Source: Rhizophagus clarus (lineage: Eukaryota > Glomeromycota > Glomeromycetes > Glomerales > Glomeraceae). Taken from it: a stretch of 64,000 bases of DNA. The notes under the pieces are model-generated. The model was given only the letters and a program-made list of their open reading frames with translations, searched no databases and was not told the origin of the DNA. Shown in pieces: positions 46,402 through 57,620 of this stretch (its first letter is position 1; every line of letters begins with the position of its first letter). The DNA is taken from NCBI GenBank assembly GCA_015698045.1, contig BLAL01000053.1, forward strand, positions 1,242,501 to 1,306,500, read 5' to 3'. Position numbers and translations under genes: made by a program.

Positions 46402-46875
46402 CTTACAAATATATTTACTGGTTGAAACATTATGTGACCAGTCATTTGAGTCACCTAAGGTCATTTGGGTCACTAATAATCGCTGATTGCTACCTCTTAA
46501 AAAAAAGCTGATCACTAACGTTAAGGTGCAGAAACATGATTGATCAGGACCTTGGAAGCCACATAAACACAGGATATTTATATTTTGTGTATACACAACG
46601 AACCTTATGGCAAAGTATCACAATCAATCATATCACGCAAAAATAAAATTATACTACTGAAACTTAAAATTGTTAATATGTATATAAAATCATATAGTAT
46701 GTATTATTTAATTCAAATTAAATAAACAATAACTTAAGTTACCGTTATTATAATGAATGGAAGAAGTCGATATCAATCCAAAAAAATATCATTTGGTCCT
46801 TATACTTTAAAAATTTTTTAACCTACTTAGTGAATACAATAATAACAATAATAGAAATCCGACACATACAAACTG

Positions 46876-48311
46876 TTATCTTCTAATGACTTGAAATACT
46901 TCATAATCATCTATTTTAAATGTATGTGGTAAATTAAGTGTAGGATATGAATATAAACTACTTTTCCAGGTATCGGTAGTAGGATAGTAATTTGTATGTA
47001 AATCAACACCAAATACTGGACCTAAATATGAATAACATTGAATAGATTTTCGACCGGTTTCGCTATAAACTACTTTTGCACTCCGAAGATCATTTTTATC
47101 TGCAAATGAAAATATAAAACTATCCTTTGTATTCTTAATACTACCGCTTGAATCCCAAAAAATTGGATTATATCCTCCAACTATTTGTTCTGAATTTTTA
47201 ATTTTTACTACGACTATAGTGGCTCCCTTATCATCACATTTAGCATGAAATGCTGTAGCTGTATTACCATCTCTATTAGCTTTATATAAAAGATTAAATT
47301 TATAACAAATCGTGTTATCACCTCGCTTACTATTAATCCAATTTATAAAAAGTGTGATGTGTCTTTGATTAACTAGAGTAGAATTAATAAAATGCCTTGG
47401 TAAAAGGTTAAGCGTTGGTTTATATTCGGGATCCAGGTGAAATTTGGAAATTTCTTCTCGCAATTCTTTAGATAAAATCTCTTCATAAGGTTTAACTTTG
47501 TCAATATAATTTTCATAAGATATTCCATAAAATCTAATTAAGGGAATAAATTTATAGAGAATCCTTTTGAAGTTATTTAGATCATTCTCGTTCCATTTAG
47601 AGATATCTTCATTAAATTCTTGTTGAGTTAATCCCCATTTAATTAAACCATCCCAAATTTCAATCTCAAATAAGTTCAAATCATCGCGCTTTAAAAGAAA
47701 TTCCAATAAAGGTGCTTCTAAATTAATAACTTTATCAGAATTAAATAATATTTCAATATTTCTAACGCAATAATTTAGTAAATCTATAAATAGTTCATTA
47801 TGATAAACTATTTGAAGAATTTCCATAAAATTTTTTTGTAGAAATTCATGATTATCATTGATTAAATGCTTTTGAATACAAGTAACCAACGTTTGAATGT
47901 TAAGTTCATCTACCGCTATTAAAAGTTTTACAATTTCAGGACCTTGTAAATTTGTTAGATCAATTCTTCCACAATAAATAAACCTAAATGTTAAAAAAAT
48001 GGACCTTAATAAATTTTTTACGGCTAAACAATTTTATATTTTTGTTTATTACGTTACCTCAAAATAATTTTGAATAGTTGAGGAGAAATATTTGGTTTTT
48101 TAAAAATATAAAATCTATCCTTCTTCTCAACCCAGTCATTGTAAAATGCTGCACAAAAATATTGAGACCTAGTACATAGAATGAGCGAATGTGCACGAAT
48201 TTCTTTCATATTTTCATCTTCACCAGCACATATGATCACATCATGTGCTTTTTCAGTTTCAAGTAATTTTTCATAATCATCACTAACTTCTTGATGGTAT
48301 TCAAATGTCAT
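46876..48311 (-). CDS. BTB-BACK-TLDc protein B10
   Basis: Minus strand. Exon 1 is 48058-48311, intron 47984-48057 (GAG|GTAACG ... TTTAG|GTTTA), exon 2 46876-47983; phase 2; 453 aa. FEY-type N-terminus (MTFEYHQEVSDDYEKLLETE). BACK: NYCVRNIEILFNSDKV, IWDGLIKWGLTQQEF, FIPLIRFYGIS. TLDc: FINWINSKRGDN, YKANRDGNTATAFHAKCDDK, GATIVVVKIKNSEQIVGG, then the tail SIQCYSYLGPVFGVDLHTNY with DDYEVFQVIRR. That tail is the type seen in B11, not the YVNY type of B7-B9, although the first exon and promoter are of the B7-B9 type. With B9 it forms a convergent pair of genes of the same subfamily. Confidence 0.95.
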
Positions 48312-49608
48312 TTTTCTTAATGACTAATGTATAATTTCATTATTCAAATTTATTTGGTAGTTGTGTGAAACGGTGATCAAACTTTAATTCCGGAATTTCC
48401 TGAAATAACTCCGTGTTTCGGGGCATGTTTGTCGATTTCCGATTTTACCAGAATTATGGAAATGATCAGTAAATTAGTTCTATACTACACATATCACTCT
48501 GAGTCGAGAATTTATGCATGAATTGTTGCTACAATTCAAAAATACATAATTTACAGTGATTCTCGAAAAGATGATTAATTTAATTTAAACAAGCGACAGT
48601 CTTATGTGTTACGATTCTTGTATAACATAAAATTTTCTGTGGAAAACTTCAACAAATGATTTCTTTCTAGTTTTTATTACGAAGAAATTGGACGGGGAGA
48701 TCAATTTTATAAAAATTTTTTTTTTTTCATAAGGAAATCCATCTATCAAAGTTTTTACATGCATGCGGTAAGGTATTTAATTTGAACAAGGAATTTTTTG
48801 CAAAAAATTATATTTAATAATATTGATGTTAGTGAAGGTTTTAGATATAGTTGACTAATAACAGATAAAGATTACTATGTCAATCAAATAAGCTATAGAA
48901 TATGAGTTATTACTGAACAGCGTTTGAAAAACTTAATATTTAATGTGCAAAATTTCCAATATATGTGTAGCTTGCAGATGTCATTTTTAATTAAAGACAA
49001 ATGCCTACCTTAATTTCAAATGAAGCATTAATTTAAAGGCAAGGACACCATTATGGTTTCACATAATATATTCCTTATATTTGACACTAAGTTTTCGTTA
49101 AATTTATTAATAAGAAGAATAGGAAAAGAATAAGTAACTTAAAATCGTATTATAACAAAAGCTACGGTGAAAACAAGAATAGGAAAGACTTTAATTGAAA
49201 GGATAAGTCACAGCTAGTGAATTTATTTTGAACTGTATTTATGTGATAAATATTTTATTATAAGCTATGCACTATTAAGTGTATTCTTATACAATAAATT
49301 TACGTGAAAAAAAATTACTATGATGTATGTGAATATGATATTCTTGAAGTGCATATAGTTTGTGTTGAGAGTTGAGTGTAATTAATTATTTAGGCAAAAA
49401 AATTATAAAAATTTATTCGCATGGGTCAATTGAGTACCCTTAAATGTTGTTAATAATTAATTATTTAAAAAATAGTATTATATTATCATTATTTATGCCA
49501 GCAAGGATAAAAGAATTCGTATATACTTATTTGATCATTGGGAGTTTAAAGGGGGTGGATTTGCGAAATCATACATATGTGAAAAAACACACTTATTCAC
49601 GACACTTA
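48312..49608. other. 5' side of B10 and intergenic DNA
   Basis: 48346-48380 carries the FEY-type promoter block on the minus strand, and homology to the B7/B8 flank (TGATCA..GTTTCACACAA, CTCAGAGTGATATGTG, CTGGTAAAATCGG) continues to about 48560. Beyond that no gene is seen. 49440-49510 repeats the B9 3' flank in direct orientation. Confidence 0.5.
48346..48380 (-). promoter_or_regulatory. conserved promoter block of FEY-type genes (B10)
   Basis: On the minus strand TTGATCACCGTTTCACACAA followed by CTACCAAATAAATTT, about 35 nt before the B10 start. One base change in the first word compared with B7 and B8. Confidence 0.6.
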
Positions 49609-50526
49609 CAGTCCTGGACATAAGTAACTGTACCCCTGTAATTTCTGAAGTTAAATAACAACTTTCATTAAAATTTTTTTTTAAATTCAAGTACAATAAT
49701 AACCTTGATAATATGTAAAATTACAGGCTTTTATGATACGTAGATCAGGAATTAGATGATCGGTAAATTTTGTGTTTCAAAAAAAGTTATCTTCTTTTAC
49801 GTGAATATTTTCATTTTTTTATTATTTCATGCCCTGACCTCTTAGTTATATAGAATTTTTTTTTGATATATTAATTTTTTAAGAGTCATTAAACGTTTTT
49901 CTAGAGTTTTAATCAAATTAGATGCATAGCCAGAGAATTTTAATTATGTTATAATCTTCCTTTTATTTTATTGTGATTTTTGAATGGTGTTTAGAATTAT
50001 TAACTTTATGCAGAATTTACTCTAAATTATATTTACTAAAAAACTTATAGGAATAAGCCAAGAGATCCCTTTTATAGATATTATGCATAAAATGAGTATT
50101 GAGGTTCTACTGAAAGCAAATTGGTTTACTAAACCTCAGAGCTAAAAAAATCACTATAAAAATGGATTTTTTGCATATGATATGATTTTTTTCATTATTT
50201 AAGACTTTATTTTAATGTTATTCTTGGCCCAATAAATGGCTATAATCTTAATTATAATGAATGTAAGTAACTATTTTTTCAAAATTTCACTTTAATTTGA
50301 TTGAATATTTGCGCACAAAAAACTGTTTTGTATAATTTATTAGAAAAGATCGTCATTTTGCAGCTAAAATTCACCGATCATCTAACTCCTGATTTATATG
50401 TTATACAAACCTCTAATTTTGTAAATGATCAAGATTAAGAATGACCTTCAACCCTGGAAATTTTTAGGGTAGGTTATCACATGACTTCAAAAAATATTGG
50501 GGTACAGATACTTATGACCAGGCCTG
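49609..50526. mobile_element. mariner/Tc1-type element with long inverted repeats
   Basis: Left end CAGTCCTGGACATAAGTAAC TGTACCCC; right end, reversed, CAGGCCTGGTCATAAGTATC TGTACCCC. TA stands outside both ends (49607-49608, 50527-50528). Similarity between the arms continues for about 200 bp, including GTTAGATGATCGGT(G/A)AATTTT-like words. The TA duplication and CAGTCCTGG..ATAAGTA ends are of the Tc1/mariner kind. No transposase is seen in 918 bp. Confidence 0.85.
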
Positions 50527-50528
50527 TA

Positions 50529-52153
50529 CGAGTATACACGGATATGTAAAATTGCGAGTATTTTAATAGAATAATAAGATTTCCACGATGAAATTACAGA
50601 ACTTAATATCTCATACTCAATTTTTATAATATCAATTTTTTTAATTGCCATAAGAACAGAATAGAATGATCAATCTGATGATTTTTTCCTTTTGTTTACC
50701 TTAGGAACTGAATTGGATACCTTAAATTATATTAGCATAAAGAAAATTTTGAGGTGATCAGATCATTTCTAACGAAAGAAATTTTAGAAGAATAAAGAAA
50801 TAACTTTCACTAGTATCATAAATTCCATTTGCTTTTAAACCTGAACAAATTATTTACAGTATAACAATTATGAAACTAAGAATATATATTATTCTCAACC
50901 AGAGATAAAGACTAGTGAAATTATATATAGTGAGTGATAACTTTTCACATTTATTTGTTTTTAAACCGAAGTCCAGTTCCTTCCTAACCCTCCCATTTTG
51001 TTTTTTAAAAATAAGTTTTTTCCTAAAAACTTTATGCTCTTTTTTAAAAATTCCTACTTCATCTTTTTTTTTTTAAAGAAACCTTCATTTCCCTTTCACT
51101 TTATATTTAAAATCTCTGTTTTATACCATTTGCATTTTGCATTCGATTACAATAAAAAACAGCTAAATTTAGGAAAGAATATTATATGCTTATTAACCTA
51201 ATACAAATTTGTAATTTGACATTTTAAAAAAAATTCTGAAACCTCTATGTATAATATAATAACTGGGCACTAAGTGAGATAAGCTGAATATAATATAATT
51301 GGTAATATTCATCACAAAGCAAAATTCAAATTTGCGCAATTAAACTTTTTTGTTATAAGTTTTATTCACAATCACAACTGAAACTGAAAGTACAACACAT
51401 GCAATCAACATTTTGTCGTAGATAATTTATATCTAATCGAATATTAGTCTCTAAATCATATATTAATTTTATTTTTTGTGTATCTCTTAAACTGTAAAGA
51501 TGCTGTAGAATTAATTTTTAAAAAAAATTGTTTTTTTAGAATATTTCAATATTCAATAATTATAGTAAGATGAAATTTATTATTTCTTAGATTTTTTAAA
51601 TTTTTTAAATTACTCTATACATCCAATGCACGGTAGGGGATTTATATCCCTAAAATTAATAAATGAAATATCGATTTGTAATTTTTTAATTTTTGCTAAT
51701 AATTTTTTATTTAATAATTACAAAAAAAAAATAATTTTTATCTCCCATTAACATTTTAAATAGAAATAAATTTATATTCCTAGTATCAATAGATAGTAAA
51801 ATATATTGATTTAAAAACTTATCATTTATTTGCAATTTATTTTCTTTGAAAAGTTGTTAATTAATTATAAAAATAATTAGAATTAATAAGTAAAACTGCA
51901 GTTAAAAAGATATTAAAATAAACGAATATGTAAAACATGATTTATTCTTATTTTTAAAGTATATTTTGAAAAAGTCAGGTGTATCCGTGATGCAATGATA
52001 ATTTACACAAAATGTTTAGGCATAGTTAATTTTTAAACATAAATATATATATAGATAATAGGAAGTAATGTGTCAACTTAATTTTAATCCTCGACTAGCG
52101 GTCATCCATTGATCGCAATTTAATGATCATCGATTCTGGCGCTAAACCAACCT
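50529..52153. other. intergenic before B11
   Basis: AT-rich; no gene recognised. 51905-51975 is similar to 46222-46285 (see there). The frame at 50998-51201 is Phe/Lys-rich low-complexity and not convincing. Confidence 0.4.
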
Positions 52154-52204
52154 GATTGGTTCGGAGAATTCTGTCCGTAATTTTACTTTATTTAATGCAG
52201 ATCT
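52154..52204 (+). promoter_or_regulatory. conserved promoter block of ESE-type genes (B11)
   Basis: GATTGGTTCGGAGAATT, then CTGTCCGTAATTTTAC and AGATCT, matching the block before B6, here about 70-120 nt before the start at 52273. Confidence 0.6.
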
Positions 52205-52272
52205 TCAATAAAAAAATTTTTTTTCTTCTTTGCGTAAAGTTCAGGTGAAAACATTAATATTATTCATAAAGT

Positions 52273-53751
52273 ATGTCACATAATTTCGAATCTGAAGTGT
52301 CCGAAGCTCTTGGGCAATTACTCATAACAGAAACGGATTATAATGTTATAATTCACATTGGAGAGGAACCTAACCATAAGGAATTTCATGCGCATTCTAA
52401 TATTTTGCGCTGTAGGTCCGAATATTTTAATAAAATACTTTCCGCTGAAAATATTGAAAGAAAAGATGGAAAATATATAATTAAGAAACCAAACATTTCT
52501 CCTCAAGCCTTTGATATTATTCTTAAGTAAGTTATTAAGTTACTGAAATTTAATACCATTTTTTTTAAAGGCGATATATTTAATTATTTAATCCCTCCAT
52601 ATTTTTTCTTTAGGTACCTGTATACTGGCAAATTTAATATTACCAGCAAAGCTGGAACTGAGCTTTTAGATTTTATGATTATTTCTGATGAAATGATGTT
52701 GAAAAATTTAACCAAAGTTACCGAAGATTTTATAGTTGGGAATCATAAGCAGTTCTTGCAAAATGATCCAGTTGGAATTCTTCAAATTGTATATTATTAT
52801 AAATCGTTTGTTAATTTGCAAGAAGTTTGTTTGGATAAAATTTGTTCTGAACCAGAAATTTTATTCAAATCTGATAAATTTACTCAATTATCTGCTTCAT
52901 TATTGGAGGTCATTTTAAAACGAGATGACTTGAATTTAAGAGAGATTGAAATTTGGGAAAATTTGATTAAATGGGGATTGGCACAAGAAAAAACGCTTAA
53001 TAAAGATATTTCTAAATGGAGCAAGGATGATGTTAATATTCTCAAAAGAATTCTTTACAAATTCATTCCTTTAATTAGATTTTATGAAATATCTACTGAA
53101 GATTACTACAATAAAGTTAAACCTTACGAAAAAATTTTATCTAAAGAATTAAGAGATGATATTTTAAAATTTTATATGATTCCTGGATACAGGCCAATAT
53201 ATACACCAAGAAAGAATCCAAAACTTAATATTGAATCTATTATAATTAATCCAAATCATGCTGCGCTTTTCGCAAATTGGATTGATAAAAGAATGGAACT
53301 ACATAATAATAAAAATATTCCTTACGAATTTAATCTTTTATACAGGGCTAGCCGAGATGGGAATACAGCTGCCTCATTTCATGCTAAATGTGATAACAAA
53401 GGAGCTACTATAGTCGTTGTAAAAGTTAAAAATTCAGAGCAAATAGTTGGAGGGTATAATCCGCTTTTTTGGGATTCAAGTAATAGTCTTAAGAATACAA
53501 AGGATAGCTTTATTTTCTCATTTGCGAATAAAAATAGCCTCCAAAGTGCAAAAGTAGTTTACAGTGAATATGGCCAAAATTCTATTCAATGTTATTTACA
53601 ATATGGTCCGATATTTGGTGCTGATTTACATACAACATACCATCCTACTGCTGATACCTGGATAAGTAGTGTATCTTCATATCCTACACTTAATTTGCCA
53701 AATACATTTAACATAGATGATTATGAGGTATTTCAGGTTATCAAAAAATAA
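52273..53751 (+). CDS. BTB-BACK-TLDc protein B11
   Basis: Exons 52273-52526 and 52614-53751; intron AA|GTAAGT ... TTTAG|GTACC, phase 2; 463 aa. ESE-type N-terminus (MSHNFESEVSEALGQLLITE), BTB core DYNVIIHIGEEPNHKEFHAH, junction then KYLYTGKFNI. BACK: VCLDKICSEPEILFKSDKF, KRDDLNLREIEIWENLIKW, FIPLIRFYEIS. TLDc from about 285: FANWIDKRMEL, YRASRDGNTAASFHAKCDNK, GATIVVVKVKNSEQIVGG, SIQCYLQYGPIFGADLHTTY, DDYEVFQVIKK. The tail is the B10 type. Thus B11 shares the front with B6 and the end with B10, while B6 has the end of B7/B8: a clear reshuffling of fronts and tails. Confidence 0.95.
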
Positions 53752-54469
53752 TCAGATTGTTGTATACTAGGTTCAACATTATCGTATTTAACGTAATAAT
53801 AAATAATTATTTATATTCTTTTGTGTTTACCATACTTATAATCATCTTTATAAATGTAATTCAATTCTAGTTTTAATACAAATTAATAAAACTATAATCA
53901 AGCTATAATGCCATCAATTACCGAATTAATCCCGGTATAAACAATGGCAGTTTTATTGTGATGACTCGCGGGTTGAGAACTATTTTAATAATTTAATCTG
54001 ATTACCAGCATTAAATAAACTTTTTTTTTTATCATTTAGATTAAAATGGTATAATAGTGATATGACATAATCGAATATTGTGTAATTTTATGAATTCGCA
54101 ATTTCAAAATCCTGAAGTTAAAAGGGGTTAAAAAATCTTTTATAGATTAGATAGTGGAAAATGCAATGAAATTTTTTTTTTCGAGAAAATTTAAATGTTT
54201 GATTTAAAAAACAGGTGGTCAATCACTTAGTCAAATTAGATAGTTTTGATCGACATAAAATGATCCAATTGAAAGTCGCCGCTTGCTGATCGTTCCTGCG
54301 TTATTGTCTATCCGGTTTTCATTCATGTTACAGCTCCTAATATTAACTAATTTGTCATTAAATTAAATTGCTCACTGAAATATTTACGTGATACACGATT
54401 TGTAAATAAATAGGGGGTGGGGGTGTAAAAAAAAAAAAATTATTCACAATATATTTTTCGTTTTTTTTT
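53752..54469. other. intergenic between B11 and B12
   Basis: Gene-free. Contains a poly-A run after GGGGGTGGGGGTG near 54413-54440 and a T-tract immediately before the B12 start. Confidence 0.4.
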
Positions 54470-54791
54470 ATGATGAATACTTATCAGGAAGATATAACCG
54501 AAGATTATCAACAATATTCTGAAGAAGATTATAATGTTATAATTTACGTTGGTGAAGAACCTAACATTACAGAATTTCATGCTCATTCAATTATTTTACG
54601 ATGTCGATCTCAATATTTTCGAACAGCCCTTTCATCTAATTGGGCTGAAAAAAAGAATGGGATGTACATTTTAAAGAAACCAAATATTTCGAGAAACATT
54701 TTTCAAGTTATTCTTAGGTATCATCCCTTTTTTTTTTTTTTTTTTCCACGAAATTTAATATTAAATACTTTTTTTTTTTCTCACATAAATC

Positions 54792-54825
<34 letters not shown>

Positions 54826-55848
54826 TCAAGTTATATATATAGTGGAATGGTAAATTTTAATAAGATTGAAAAAACAGAATATTTAGAATTTTTAAAAGCG
54901 ACAGATGAACTTGCATTTGAAAAAATTAGAGATTTCTGTATCGAAATAATTTGTCAAGAAACGGAAATTTTATTTGAGATCGAAAGATTTTTAACTTTAC
55001 CACCACGAATATTAGAATTATTACTTCAACAAGATAAACTTGAATTAGAAGAAATTGATATTTGGAATTATTTAATTAGATGGGCTTATGCACAAAATTC
55101 TACTATTGAATTTGATCCTACGAGATGGACTAAAAATGATATTGAAATGATGAAAAATACGATAGATAATTTCATTCCATTAATTAGATTTGATAATATT
55201 TCTTATAAAGATTATCTTGAAAAGATAAAACCTTATAAAAAATTATTACCAAAAAAGGTTTTACGATATTATTCTAAATTGAATTTAGAATCAACTGAAC
55301 TTGATTCTTTTATTATTATTACGCAAAAAGATCTTTATTATTCATTATTTTTAAATTGGATAAACAAAAAGGATAATAATCAAAAATCAAGAAAATTTCA
55401 TCAATATAATTTTAAACTTATATTACGTGGAAGTAGAGATGGATTTGATGGTAATTCATTTCATTATAAATGTGATGATAAAGGAGCAACAATTATAATT
55501 GTAAAAATAAAAAATTCCAATCAATTAGTTGGTGGTTATAATCCATTAGATTGGAGAGGAAAGAATAGTAAATCGACAACCGATAGTTTTATATTTTTAT
55601 TTGATGATTATGAAGATATTAATACAGGTAAAATTGGTAGAGTAATTGATACGAAACATGCTGTTAGATGTTTTAATAATTGGGGACCTATATTTGGTGC
55701 TTATAATACTATCGCTATGAGTAATAATTTAACCATGAATCAAAATGGTGAATGGAGTTCAATTCCATCAACTCCTCCTTCTTATCCTGATTTAAATATT
55801 CCAAATAGGTTTGAAATTGATGATTATGAAGTATTTCAAGTAATTTAA
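54470..55848 (+). CDS. BTB-BACK-TLDc protein B12 with internal deletion in BACK
   Basis: Exons 54470-54717 and 54831-55848; donor TAG|GTATCA, acceptor ATCAAG|TTATA; phase 2; 421 aa. SEEDYN-type front (YQQYSEEDYNVIIYVGEEPN) as in B5. After YIYSGMVNFNKIEKTEYLEF the sequence reads TDELAFEKI and jumps directly to RDFCIEIICQE, whereas B5 has about 36 more residues in between (VKNLQDYLIKHQNEYLKQDP and on). The frame is kept, so the first BACK helices are missing. The rest is complete: IWNYLIRWAYAQ, NFIPLIRFDNIS, FLNWINKKDN, DDKGATIIIVKIKNSNQLVGG, GPIFGAYN, DDYEVFQVI. The junction codon is Ser. Intron 1 is almost entirely T-runs then A-runs. A second ATG two codons inside could serve as well. Confidence 0.92.
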
Positions 55849-57620
55849 AAAATAATGGTTAGAAATTAAATTATTCAACGATTTATTCATTATATTGTAT
55901 ATCTTTATTTTGTTCGAGAAATAATTTGTACAGATTTTTTTTAAGTACCATGTACAGTTGGCGTTTAATGCCTATTTTTTTTTTTTTATAAAATATAACA
56001 TCGAACATTTTTACTAGATGTTTCTCTTTATCTGTTAGTTCTCTGAAATATGTTTTCATCTATTGATGGTATGTAATATATCCTCGCTACGTAGATATAG
56101 TTGCGAATGTCGGTAAATATTGTAATTAGTCGATTACAATAATAAAAAATAATATTCATAACTGTTCAAGCATTATTCTATAAAAATAATAAAAAATAAT
56201 ATTCATAATTGTTCAAGCATTATTCTATAAAAAGTCCTTAAATGTCGTATATTATTAGATTGTTTAACTAAGTACAAAAGGACACTACGCATCTAACATC
56301 GACGAAAAAAAAATCGATACTTTACAATCAAAAAATATTTTCTGAGATAATCTAAAAACCAATTAAATACCTAACATTAAATACGTTTTTTATTTTAGTA
56401 TATTTCAATCAATGAGTAAAATATAGATTTCTTTCCATGAATAAAAGTTAGAAACAATTAGTTTAGTACAAATAAATACAAAATATCACATAAATGAACT
56501 CGACATTGATGTAAAAAGTGTATATATATATATTTATATATTTAATTTGTAAAATATTTATCTTACAACATTTCTGTACAGAACGTTCTTTTCTAATCGA
56601 TTGAAAAAGAATGGGATATCTTACTTTTTTAACTATTCCTGCCTAAGAAAATCGAGAAAATTTTATTCTCAATTAAATTATAATTCCATTTTCCATCACA
56701 ATATTACGCTAATATATTTATAATTGAATTAAATAAAAATGCCTAAGAATTATTTACATTTGTTGTGAACGAAGAATAAATCATTAATTAAATTTAATGA
56801 TAGATAGATATTATTCGAAAATTGAGATCATAACAGAGTTAACTAATCCATAATTACTATCAGTTATGACTTATGAATCCCGTTGTTTAACCCTTAAGAA
56901 TAAATAGCTGAAAATTTTATAAAGGACGAGAGATATAAAATAATTATTATCAAGAAAGTGATTTAATAATGAAACCTTTGAAAATATTTTATTTTTATTT
57001 TAATTCTCGGTTTTTTTTTATTTTTTGAATTTTTTTGAGCAAAAGTATGTCTATATTTCAATACACATAATATTAATAGCAATACCGAAATATAACTAAG
57101 AAATATGTAAGAAATGTATTAATAGAATTAACTTCCAAAGAATAATATTTTTGTGACTTTGATGAATTCATTCATAGTGTCTTATAAATCTTGTCCGGAA
57201 GCAAAACCTTTCAATAGGTTTAATAGGCTTATCAGCCGCTAGTGGATGATATAAATAAATTAAAATTCTTATTTCTATTACATCATCATATAATCTTCAT
57301 TATTATTTAATACATTGCTAAAATTTCTTTGTTTAAAAAAAAAGTTGTAGCTAACTAAATTACGGAAAACCATGTTACATAAAACGGGTTTTGATTTTCT
57401 TAGTTAATGTTTTTGTCACCAGACCTTGTGAATCGGTTTACAAAAAATCTACATTAAATTTGGTTGAAAGACATTTAGAAATGATAATCCCTATTTGAAA
57501 TACGCCGATCCATTCAAAGGATGAATTTCGCAAACGGGAATTTAACAAAGAAATATTTACATATCTATTTTACAATAAAATCTTACTTTCGAACGGAAAT
57601 TCAACAAAAAAATCTTTAAC
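55849..57620. other. intergenic between B12 and the SAM/nuclease gene
   Basis: AT-rich. A 47-bp sequence is repeated twice in tandem at 56138-56231 (AATAATAAAAAATAATATTC, then GTTCAAGCATTATTC). The words ACGGGAATTTAACAAAGAAA and ACGGAAATTCAACAAAAAAA before the start at 57621 form a short direct repeat. No gene is seen. Confidence 0.5.
56138..56231. repeat. 47-bp tandem duplication
   Basis: Two copies of AATAATAAAAAATAATATTC + ATAA(C/T)TGTTCAAGCATTA + TTCTATAAAA, differing at one base. Confidence 0.85.
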
